Shown here piece by piece: positions 8,470 to 14,998 of a stretch of DNA of 64,000 bases. The stretch's first letter is position 1; the number at the start of each line of letters is the position of its first letter. Both the position numbers and the translations under genes were made by a program. Source of the DNA: Maridesulfovibrio frigidus DSM 17176. GTDB taxonomy: Bacteria > Desulfobacterota > Desulfovibrionia > Desulfovibrionales > Desulfovibrionaceae. The stretch covers positions 372,001 through 436,000 of the forward strand of contig NZ_JONL01000003.1 of assembly GCF_000711735.1 (NCBI RefSeq). The letters are read 5' to 3'. The notes below the pieces were generated by a model. It was not told where the DNA came from. It made no database searches and saw nothing but the letters and a program-made list of their open reading frames with translations.

Positions 8470-10320
8470 ATGGATAATTTAGACGGGTATTATCTTAGAA
8501 AAAAAGAACAGAATGAGCTTTCGATGGGCGCGATATTGTATCATAAGTCTATGAAACCAGAGGAAAAACTTGAGCAAATGTATGAGGTCGTTGAGCCTAT
8601 AGAATTCGGAGTTGATCCTAATGCAAATTATCAGCAACGGTTTTTTTTCGAATTTAACAACTCCGAAAAAATGTATCCTAAAATGCTTAAAGGGCAACGC
8701 AAGGCTCTTTGGGATCGCAGATATAACGAGATGGAAGAGCTTATGGAAACTCGCAAAAAAGCCAAATCTCAGGTCCACATTAATTTTATGTTGAGTAACC
8801 CCGAACTAGAGTTGGTTAAGGATCTGCACAACACCGAATACGGTAAAGAATTGATGTCAGAAGTAGCGATAAATCAGCGGAGACGTCCAGAGTCTGGAAC
8901 TGGTGATTCCATTCATGATGAACTGGAACGGGATTCTGTAGACATGGAAGCTGTACCGCAGTTTCAGTCTAAGCCTTTTCTGATTCCGGGGACGGATGAG
9001 AACTTTGCCCAGCTTGAACTAGAAATGGACGATGGCGGTAGGATCATTAAGCGCTCATTCGATCTTTATCCTATGAAAATCGAATACAGGTACGAGTATG
9101 ATGGAGAAGGTAGGCTTGAAAATGTTTATTGTGATCGCAACACTACCGAGATGTATCAGTACGGTGAGTATGGTGAAAGAACGGCGATTGAAACTAGGTG
9201 GGTAAAGCCGCATCGTTATAGTTATAATGACAATTTGCAGCTCATGCAAACTGGCAAAATTAAATATGTTTATGACGACAAAGGGCGTCTGGTTTCTAAA
9301 AATGAATTTGGTGAAATAACACAATATGCTTATTTAGAATCAGGGCCGCTGTGTGAAGTGATTCTGCCGGATGGTAAGAGAATTGAGTACACCTATAATC
9401 CTGCCGGCCAGAGAGCTTCTAAGGCTGTGGACGGTAAGGTCGTAGAAACATATCTATGGCAAGATCTGACTACATTATTGGTAGTCGTTGACGAGAAAGG
9501 CAATGATGAGAAGATATTCAGATATGACGAAGAAGGTGATCCTGTCGGTATGACTTACCAAGATAAAGAGTATCTTTTTGCCACCGATCAGGTCGGATCA
9601 ATATTTATGGTTGCGGATGATCAGGGTCGTGAGCTAAAACGAGTTATATATGATTCGTTTGGTAATCTACTTGTCGATACAAATAAAAAGTTAGGCACCT
9701 GTCTCGGATTTGCGGCAGGTCTCGCAGATAAAGATACGGGCTTAGTCCATTTCGGCTATCGTGAATACGATCCTCGCATCGGCAGATTCATAACACCCGA
9801 CCCAATTGGTTTTGCTGGCGGGGACGTGGATGTTTATGGGTATTGTTTGGATGATCCTATTAATTTTATTGATCGCACGGGGCTGGCGCAAGTTCATGAA
9901 AGAAGACTGAAAGGACTTGAGTTCTTAGATGAACCAAGTGGTACTGCTCTGAAGAAAGCTTTTCATGCAGGTACACCCGTCGGCCGACTTACTAAAGCAT
10001 TTCCTGGTGCGGTCGATTGGTTAATGGATAAGGGTAATGTAAAGCTTAAACATGAATTTATAAAATATGACAAAGCTGATCTAGAGAAAAAGGAAAAAAC
10101 AAATTCAGGTTTCTCAAAAGGTGGAGTTCGGCATGATGAAAATGGAGTTAGTACTCCCATAGGCGAGCATTTTGATGATAAAGTAATGCGTCAAGCTGAG
10201 AAAAACATCGAGGCAAGTGGGAAGTACAAAAAAGGAAAATACAAAGAGATCGGTAACAACTGCCAAGACTACACAGAAGATGTTACAAAAGAGTGTCAGC
10301 GTATACAAAAGAAAGAGTAA
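8470..10320 (+). CDS. short RHS/YD-repeat protein with C-terminal putative toxin domain
   Basis: A 616-residue RHS protein. Residues about 1-185 have no recognised domain, no signal peptide and no PAAR motif. YD-type repeats run from about 200 (YRYEYDGEGRLENVY, IKYVYDDKGRLVSK, IEYTYNPAGQR). The hyperconserved RHS core ends at residue 472 with the PDPIGFAGG, YGYCLDDPINFID and RTGL motifs. The last 144 residues are the variable C-terminus, where RHS proteins carry toxins: it contains LKHE (H528) and GNNCQDYTEDV (C598). A His followed by a Cys in an N-C-x-x-[YFH] context resembles circularly permuted papain-fold proteins (LRAT/PPPDE type); that is inference. At 616 residues it is much shorter than usual full-length RHS proteins. 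The next gene probably encodes its immunity protein. The start has GAGGAA just upstream. Confidence 0.88.
   Translation: MDNLDGYYLRKKEQNELSMGAILYHKSMKPEEKLEQMYEVVEPIEFGVDPNANYQQRFFFEFNNSEKMYPKMLKGQRKALWDRRYNEMEELMETRKKAKSQVHINFMLSNPELELVKDLHNTEYGKELMSEVAINQRRRPESGTGDSIHDELERDSVDMEAVPQFQSKPFLIPGTDENFAQLELEMDDGGRIIKRSFDLYPMKIEYRYEYDGEGRLENVYCDRNTTEMYQYGEYGERTAIETRWVKPHRYSYNDNLQLMQTGKIKYVYDDKGRLVSKNEFGEITQYAYLESGPLCEVILPDGKRIEYTYNPAGQRASKAVDGKVVETYLWQDLTTLLVVVDEKGNDEKIFRYDEEGDPVGMTYQDKEYLFATDQVGSIFMVADDQGRELKRVIYDSFGNLLVDTNKKLGTCLGFAAGLADKDTGLVHFGYREYDPRIGRFITPDPIGFAGGDVDVYGYCLDDPINFIDRTGLAQVHERRLKGLEFLDEPSGTALKKAFHAGTPVGRLTKAFPGAVDWLMDKGNVKLKHEFIKYDKADLEKKEKTNSGFSKGGVRHDENGVSTPIGEHFDDKVMRQAEKNIEASGKYKKGKYKEIGNNCQDYTEDVTKECQRIQKKE
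9610..9885 (+). repeat. RHS-core repeat, copy A (inside the intact RHS gene)
   Basis: This 276-base segment encodes the conserved RHS core. It is repeated without insertions or deletions at 10947-11222 (offset 1337). A shorter version lies at 12206-12352. The copies differ by scattered substitutions only, so this is a family of homologous segments able to recombine. Confidence 0.9.
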
Positions 10321-10340
10321 AATTAATTTTGACTAAAAAA

Positions 10341-10362
10341 GAGAGAGGAGAAATCCTCTCTC
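10341..10362 (+). repeat. hairpin between RHS toxin and its putative immunity gene
   Basis: A perfect 9-bp stem (GAGAGAGGA with TCCTCTCTC, 4-base loop) lies between the RHS stop codon and the start of the downstream gene. It has no T-run. A different-sequence hairpin occupies the same place in the second cassette (11641-11665), so the position may matter. Confidence 0.5.
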
Positions 10363-10377
10363 AATCAGTGGGGAAAT

Positions 10378-10872
10378 ATGAAGACGTTAACAATCGTCAT
10401 CTCTATATTTATTTTAATGTTCATGGTCTACTCAACTAATGTTTTTAAAGCTTATTTTATGTCTGATAAGTATTATGAATCTATTTTTGAAGGGAGTTTT
10501 GATCCGAGTATAAAAGGAGCATCTGTCAAAATTAATCTTAAAAATAAATATGATGCTGAATATTCATTGTTTATAATTGTACCTGAACATCTTTCTGTAG
10601 AACTACGTACTGAGAAAGAAGTATTGCGTTACAAATTTGTATCAAACGGCAAAACGCTTAAAGAAGGCCTAACAGACTGCCCTTTTGGTGCAATGGGGTA
10701 CAGTTCATCTAATGATAATTATTGCTCTGCGCTCTTATTAAATTTCACTTTGCCTTATCCGGGAGCTGCAGAGGGTGTAGTACTTGAACTGCAAGCCGAG
10801 AATCCAATGTCTTCATTAAAGAAATATGAAGGTGAAATTATGCTTAGCATCATGCCTGCATCTCTAAAATAA
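10378..10872 (+). CDS. putative immunity protein, membrane-anchored (copy 1)
   Basis: A 164-residue protein with one N-terminal hydrophobic segment (about residues 4-20), probably an uncleaved anchor or a signal sequence, then a soluble, presumably periplasmic domain. It is clearly related to the 168-residue product at 11681-12187: both share a segment of the form K-[YF]-Y-x-x-I...FD-x-x-x-KGA, a [LY]x[YF]xFxS[ND]G block, and a [LF]xLP-x-PGA motif preceded by a Cys. Each follows a related toxin C-terminus, which is the standard layout of RHS/CDI toxin-immunity pairs. I recognise no named family, so immunity function is inference from position and co-duplication. GGGGA before the ATG supports the start. 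Confidence 0.65.
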   Translation: MKTLTIVISIFILMFMVYSTNVFKAYFMSDKYYESIFEGSFDPSIKGASVKINLKNKYDAEYSLFIIVPEHLSVELRTEKEVLRYKFVSNGKTLKEGLTDCPFGAMGYSSSNDNYCSALLLNFTLPYPGAAEGVVLELQAENPMSSLKKYEGEIMLSIMPASLK

Positions 10873-10934
10873 ATTTCGCTATTCAATAGCTCTTCAAATA
10901 TTATGCTATTTCCAAATGTAACATCACCTATGGT

Positions 10935-11633
10935 TACCCCCTTATTGTTGCGGATGACAAAGGTAGTGAGTTAAAACGCGTTATATATGATTCGTTTGGG
11001 AATATACTTGTCGATACAAATAAGAAGTTTGACACTTGTGTAAGATTTGCGGCAGGTCTCGCAGATAAAGGTACGGGATTAGTCCATTTCGGATATCGTG
11101 AATACGATCCTATCATCGGCAGATTCATAACTCCCGACCCGATAGGTTTCGCTGGCGGGGATGTGGATGTTTATGGCTATTGCTTGGATGATCCTATTAA
11201 TTTTATTGATCGGACGGGGCTGTTTGTGTTTGGCAAAAGAAGGCTTAAAGGTCTTGAGGTGCTAGATAGTCCTGTAGGTAAAGCCTTGAATGGCGCAGGC
11301 AAAAAAGTGCTAGACACAGTTGCCCGGGGTCCGGTTTCAGATAAGATAGAAAAAGAACTTAGCCGCAATAACCTTGAATTAAAACATGAACATGGTTTTT
11401 TTGAAGATGAGGAAGGTGGAAATATTGGAAAGTCCGACAAAGGGCGTATTACGAATGAAACTAAGAAAGGTTTTAAGTTTGAAAGGCAACATTATGATGA
11501 CAAGCGTATGAGGCGAGCAGCGAAAAATCTCAAAGAAGGTGAATATGACGCTGTTTCTAATAATTGCCAAGACTTTAAAGATAAATTGTTAAAAGAGTAT
11601 CATGCTACTTTTCGCAGTGACAATCTCCACTAA
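10935..11633 (+). pseudogene. orphan RHS-core plus C-terminal toxin cassette (copy 2)
   Basis: From 10935 a frame opens inside the RHS core (LIVADDKGSELKRV..) and runs to the stop at 11631-11633. The N-terminal three quarters of an RHS protein are missing and there is no good start codon; GTG 11163 is the only in-frame candidate, with no clear ribosome site. The core ends at 11222 and the C-terminus (about 136 residues) is related to, but diverged from, that of the full-length RHS: it keeps LKHE and NNCQDF and the intervening HxDDKxMRxAxKN. This is the pattern of an orphan toxin cassette that can replace the C-terminus of the intact gene by recombination in the shared core. The reading frame is intact, so it is a silent module rather than a decayed one. 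Confidence 0.8.
10947..11222 (+). repeat. RHS-core repeat, copy B (orphan cassette)
   Basis: Second copy of the 276-base core segment found at 9610-9885, colinear with no indels and with about 30 scattered substitutions by eye. It begins abruptly near 10935; before that there is no similarity to the intact gene. Confidence 0.88.
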
Positions 11634-11640
11634 CTAAACA

Positions 11641-11665
11641 AGGGGGGGAGGTACCTTTCCCCCCT
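11641..11665 (+). repeat. G-run/C-run hairpin before second immunity gene
   Basis: A run of seven G (11642-11648) pairs with six C (11659-11664), flanked by an A-T pair, around a short loop. It lies between the orphan toxin stop and the second putative immunity gene, in the same place as the hairpin at 10341-10362. A role in damping read-through or translation is speculation. Confidence 0.5.
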
Positions 11666-11680
11666 CATATAGGCTCAATA

Positions 11681-12187
11681 ATGATATGGAAAAAAGTAGT
11701 CTTAACGTGTTTTTTGCTTATAATTGTCTGTTGTTTTTTAGTATACAATTCTAATCATTATCAGGCTATCTTCAACAATAACAAGTTTTATGCGGAGATA
11801 TACTCAGCTCCTTTTGATGTAACACAGAAAGGAGCAACTATCCGAATTCCACTTAAATTTAGCTACAAAACACGCTATGGCATATTTATAAAAATTCCAG
11901 ATTATGACCCACTTTCTTATGTTGAGCGCACAAGAGGCTTTTTAGAATATCACTTTTTATCTGATGGAGTTGTTTTGAAAAGTGGAAAGACCTTTCCTAG
12001 TAGCCAATGGGAGAGACTGTGGAGAGACGACTGCTCTTTTATAGGCATACTTGGTTTCGACTTACCATTGCCTGGAGCAAGTAAAGACTTAGTTTTGAAA
12101 TTAACTGTTGTAGAACCTTTTAATTTTTTTATCCCCTTCTCTGGTGACACTTACTGTGTCGTGAAACCAAATGCTAGCTTCAAATAA
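11681..12187 (+). CDS. putative immunity protein, membrane-anchored (copy 2)
   Basis: A 168-residue paralogue of the product at 10378-10872. It has an N-terminal hydrophobic segment (about residues 5-22, containing two Cys) and a soluble domain sharing the FD-x-x-x-KGA, LxYxFxSDG and FDLPLPGA blocks with its relative. Overall identity looks low (perhaps a quarter to a third by eye), so the two have diverged together with their toxin neighbours. The gene follows the orphan toxin cassette directly and should protect against that variant. An AGG seven bases before ATG 11681 is a modest ribosome site. The family is not one I can name; the immunity role is inferred from context. Confidence 0.65.
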   Translation: MIWKKVVLTCFLLIIVCCFLVYNSNHYQAIFNNNKFYAEIYSAPFDVTQKGATIRIPLKFSYKTRYGIFIKIPDYDPLSYVERTRGFLEYHFLSDGVVLKSGKTFPSSQWERLWRDDCSFIGILGFDLPLPGASKDLVLKLTVVEPFNFFIPFSGDTYCVVKPNASFK

Positions 12188-12205
12188 TTGAACTAAGTAT
12201 CCTCA

Positions 12206-12361
12206 AAAGATACATGCTTAATCCATTTCGGCTATCGTGAATACGATCCTATCATCGGCAGATTCATAACTCCCGACCCGATAGGTTTCGCTGGCGGGGA
12301 TGTTTATGGGTATTGTTTGGATGATCCTATTAATTTTATTGATCGGACGGGGTTAACACCC
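12206..12361 (+). pseudogene. third RHS-core remnant, truncated at both ends
   Basis: Positions 12206-12352 match the intact RHS core (offset from 9730-9876) and encode HFGYREYDPIIGRF, PDPIGFAGG and DDPINFIDRTGL. A 6-base in-frame deletion near 12300 turns GGDVDVYG into GGDVYG. The segment starts in the middle of the core and loses all similarity right after RTGL. What follows is the antisense of the isochorismatase gene, whose stop codon is at 12362-12364. No toxin C-terminus is present, so this cassette has lost its payload. It has no start codon or ribosome site. Confidence 0.8.
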
Positions 12362-12889
12362 CTAGAAAATATCTTTCGCAGGACGAACTATGATCGCCTT
12401 GGTACTGTATATTTCGGACCAGACGAAATTATGATGCTCTATGATGATCTTGGCATCGAGGTGCGGCTTGTCGGCAGTTGTGTGCGCATCGGATGCAACC
12501 ATGACTTCATAGCCAAGACTCGTAGCTTGGCGCGCAGTAGAATCAACACAAAAGTCGGTGCAGCATCCTGTTATGATGAGCTTGTTCACGCTCAGTTTGT
12601 CCAATTCTTCTTTAAGATTAGTACTGCAAAAAGAATCACAGCACGTTTTATCAATAGTCATATCAGATGGCTCTTTATGCAATTCTGGTAATATCTGCCA
12701 TTCCTCGGAATTTAGTTCCAAGCCCTGTTCTGGCGGTCCGTTATGTCGGATGAAAATGATTGTAATTTCCTTTTTTCTGGCTCGATCGATTAAACCGTTA
12801 ATGCGCTTTATAACATTTTCAGCATCAAACCGTTTCTTTGCTCCCTCGAAGAGTCCTCTTTGCATATCTATGACCAATAGCGCCCGCAT
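12362..12889 (-). CDS. isochorismatase-like cysteine hydrolase
   Basis: A 175-residue isochorismatase-superfamily hydrolase. The expected catalytic triad is visible: D8 in LLVIDMQ, K81 in DKTCCDSF and C114 in TDFCVDSTAR, the last within the usual G-x-x-T-x-x-C-V-x-x-T-A-R motif. Family members hydrolyse isochorismate, nicotinamide or N-carbamoyl compounds; the substrate here cannot be told. The length is close to the family norm and the C-terminus (VRPAKDIF) looks natural, so the gene is probably intact even though an RHS remnant abuts its stop codon. It shares a 347-base intergenic region with the divergent tetR operon. Confidence 0.85.
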   Translation of the reverse strand: MRALLVIDMQRGLFEGAKKRFDAENVIKRINGLIDRARKKEITIIFIRHNGPPEQGLELNSEEWQILPELHKEPSDMTIDKTCCDSFCSTNLKEELDKLSVNKLIITGCCTDFCVDSTARQATSLGYEVMVASDAHTTADKPHLDAKIIIEHHNFVWSEIYSTKAIIVRPAKDIF

Positions 12890-13095
12890 ATCTTTACCTC
12901 CTGCTGTCTTATAAATTCCCGCTTATGCATGTCCTGAGATAATTTATTGTACTGGACAATGGAAGCGCAATTTGTGCTTTCCACTCGTTTTAGGTGCTTG
13001 GAGTTGATTCTATCCGGTTTAATTTTTTTAAATATTGGGTGGTCTTATTTTTTAGTCATTGTATTAATTGTGTATATTGTTGTGATGTTCTATTT

Positions 13096-13133
13096 AAACA
13101 AAAGTTTTAAACGAATGTTTTAAACAAGTGTTT
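13096..13133. promoter_or_regulatory. three tandem AAAC-N4-GTTT operator-like palindromes
   Basis: AAAC-N4-GTTT occurs at 13096-13107, 13109-13120 and 13122-13133, exactly 13 bases apart. They lie about 100 bases upstream of the TetR-family gene. TetR-family regulators commonly bind short palindromes next to their own gene, so these are the likely self-operators of the regulator; that is inference. The rest of the 12890-13236 gap shows no gene. Confidence 0.6.
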
Positions 13134-13160
13134 GACTTTCATGAGGAGCGTCGTTAGCTT
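13132..13160 (+). promoter_or_regulatory. possible promoter of the tetR/RND operon
   Basis: TTGACT (13132-13137) is followed 17 bases later by TAGCTT (13155-13160), a good -35 box with a weak -10 box. The -35 box overlaps the third operator-like palindrome, so a bound repressor would block it. Confidence 0.4.
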
Positions 13161-13236
13161 TCTTTTGAAAGCAGCAAGAAAATTGGCTGCATTAATTATT
13201 TAAAAATATACGTCTAGTTATATATATGAGGTTAAA

Positions 13237-13914
13237 ATGTCTGAATTGAATACAAGTGGATCTGGTAATAAATCCCGTGGCGAAGAAACTCGGCAGAAGC
13301 TTTTATTAGTTGGCGCGAGGTTGTTTGCGATAAATGGATTTAAGGGTGTGAGCATGCGCAACCTTGCAAAAGAGGCAAATATTAATATTGCAACAGTCGG
13401 GTACCACTTCGGCGGAAAACTTGGGCTGTACGAAGCAGTTCTTCAGGACGTTATTGACCACAAGCATGAATTTTTTCCTTCTAAGGAAAATCTCGATGAG
13501 CATATTGGTCGGTTTGATTCCGGTGAAATTTCGAAAGGGGACTTAGTTCGATGGTATTTTGGTGTTTTAATTAATGCCATTATCGGGGACCCCGAAACAG
13601 AATGGGCGTCTTTGATCATTTCACGGGAACTTGCAGTGCCTAGCGAACTTTATCCACAATTGGATAGGGACTTGCTTACGCCTTCGTTTGAGAGTTTAGC
13701 GCTTCTTTTAGAAACGGTTATGGAACCCGATGCTTCTCGTGAAGAGCGAATTATTATGGTGATTGCTTTAATGGGCATGGCTCTCAAGTTTGCACATTCC
13801 AAGACAGTATTATCCAGAGTCGGATGGGAAGAGTACACCCCTGAAAATATAGCTAAAGCAACAGATATTTTATGTAGACGAATAATCGGCTTTATCGGTT
13901 GTGAGGAGTCATAA
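13237..13914 (+). CDS. TetR/AcrR-family transcriptional regulator (CecR-like)
   Basis: A 225-residue regulator. The N-terminal TetR DNA-binding domain (about residues 15-65) reads TRQKLLLVGARLFAINGF, then the helix-turn-helix around MRNLAKEANINIATVGYHFGGK. The C-terminal ligand domain resembles that of CecR/YbiH proteins (LINAIIGDPETEWASLIISRE, then ALMGMALKFAHSK). It lies 4 bases before the membrane-fusion gene and should control the RND pump and itself through the palindromes at 13096-13133. GAGG before ATG 13237 supports the start. The inducing ligand is unknown. Confidence 0.9.
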   Translation: MSELNTSGSGNKSRGEETRQKLLLVGARLFAINGFKGVSMRNLAKEANINIATVGYHFGGKLGLYEAVLQDVIDHKHEFFPSKENLDEHIGRFDSGEISKGDLVRWYFGVLINAIIGDPETEWASLIISRELAVPSELYPQLDRDLLTPSFESLALLLETVMEPDASREERIIMVIALMGMALKFAHSKTVLSRVGWEEYTPENIAKATDILCRRIIGFIGCEES

Positions 13915-13918
13915 AGAT

Positions 13919-14998
13919 ATGAAAAAGTTATCACTAGTATTATTGTCCATATTCAGCTTGTTGATAGCTGGATGTAATGATGCAGTAATTCCCGTTAAGG
14001 AAGTAATAAGACCTGTTAAAACTGCCACTGTCGGTGAGTCTGATTTTGATAGGCAATGGGTTTTTTCCGGTACAGTGGAAGATGCGCTTGAATCTGAACT
14101 TTCATTTCGGGTTCATGGTAAGGTTATTTCGTTTCCCGGTGATCAGATTGGCAGAAAATTTAGAGCCGGGCAGATTATAGCTAAGCTTGATCCCGCTGAT
14201 TACGAATTAGAAGTGCATCAAGCTGAAGCTCAGCTTGAGCAGGTACGAGCAAATTTCACCAGAGCTAAGGCTGATGTTTCCAGAATCAGGCAGCTTTTTG
14301 AACGGGAAGTAATCTCAAAAAGTGAACTTGATCAGTCGGAAGCTGACTATAAATCTCAGGAAGCTCAGCTTAATGCTTGGGCCAAAATGCTCGATATAGC
14401 GCGCAAAAAACTTAAGTACACCGTGCTTTCTGCTCCTTTTGATGGATGGGTAAGTGCTGTGAATATTAACATTCATCAGAATGTACAATCTGGCGAGGGC
14501 ATAATTGTTTTTAATGCTGGGCGCCAGATGAAGATGAGTATTTCTTTACCGGACACTTTGATTGCTCAGGTCACTGAGGGGGAAAAGGTTGATGTTGTTC
14601 TCGATGCACTGCCGGGACAGCCTGCGAAAGGAATTGTCATGGAAGTCGGCATTGGCGCGAATGAAAGTTCATCCTACCCTGTAAAGGTTTACCTCGATAA
14701 TTCACATCAGAGGCTGCGCAGTGGTATGTCCGGCAAAGTTTTCTTCCCAGGCAGAAATGGTGGAAATCACGTGTTTGTTCCTCCTTCAGCTGTTGTTGGC
14801 AATCCTGACGGAAGTAATCATGTCTGGGTTGTTGAAAATAACTCAACCGTTAAAATGTGCAAAGTCAAAATCGGATCATTGTCTCCACTTGGAGTGCAGA
14901 TCAAAGACGGGATTAAGACTGGTGCAGTAGTGGTTATCAGAGGTGTTCATTCTCTTAGAGACGGCATGAAGGTTAAGACCGTTGGGGAGGAATCATGA
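13919..14998 (+). CDS. RND efflux periplasmic adaptor lipoprotein (HlyD/AcrA family)
   Basis: A 359-residue membrane-fusion protein. I start it at ATG 13919, with GAGGAG 11 bases before it; this gives the signal peptide MKKLSLVLLSIFSLLIAG with Cys19 as the lipidated residue. After it come the lipoyl-like half (SFRVHGKVISFPGDQIGRKF), a coiled-coil hairpin (about residues 95-150, EAQLEQVRANFTRAKADVS), the second lipoyl half (LSAPFDGWVSAVNI) and the beta-barrel/membrane-proximal region. It bridges the inner-membrane pump to an outer-membrane channel. It overlaps the permease gene by 4 bases (ATGA), a sign of coupled translation. Confidence 0.92.
   Translation: MKKLSLVLLSIFSLLIAGCNDAVIPVKEVIRPVKTATVGESDFDRQWVFSGTVEDALESELSFRVHGKVISFPGDQIGRKFRAGQIIAKLDPADYELEVHQAEAQLEQVRANFTRAKADVSRIRQLFEREVISKSELDQSEADYKSQEAQLNAWAKMLDIARKKLKYTVLSAPFDGWVSAVNINIHQNVQSGEGIIVFNAGRQMKMSISLPDTLIAQVTEGEKVDVVLDALPGQPAKGIVMEVGIGANESSSYPVKVYLDNSHQRLRSGMSGKVFFPGRNGGNHVFVPPSAVVGNPDGSNHVWVVENNSTVKMCKVKIGSLSPLGVQIKDGIKTGAVVVIRGVHSLRDGMKVKTVGEES

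Noticed and set aside
12365-12691. Plus-strand frame continuing from the RHS remnant into the isochorismatase region
   Set aside because: After 12361 it is only the antisense of the minus-strand hydrolase gene, which has a complete active site; there is no start or ribosome site.
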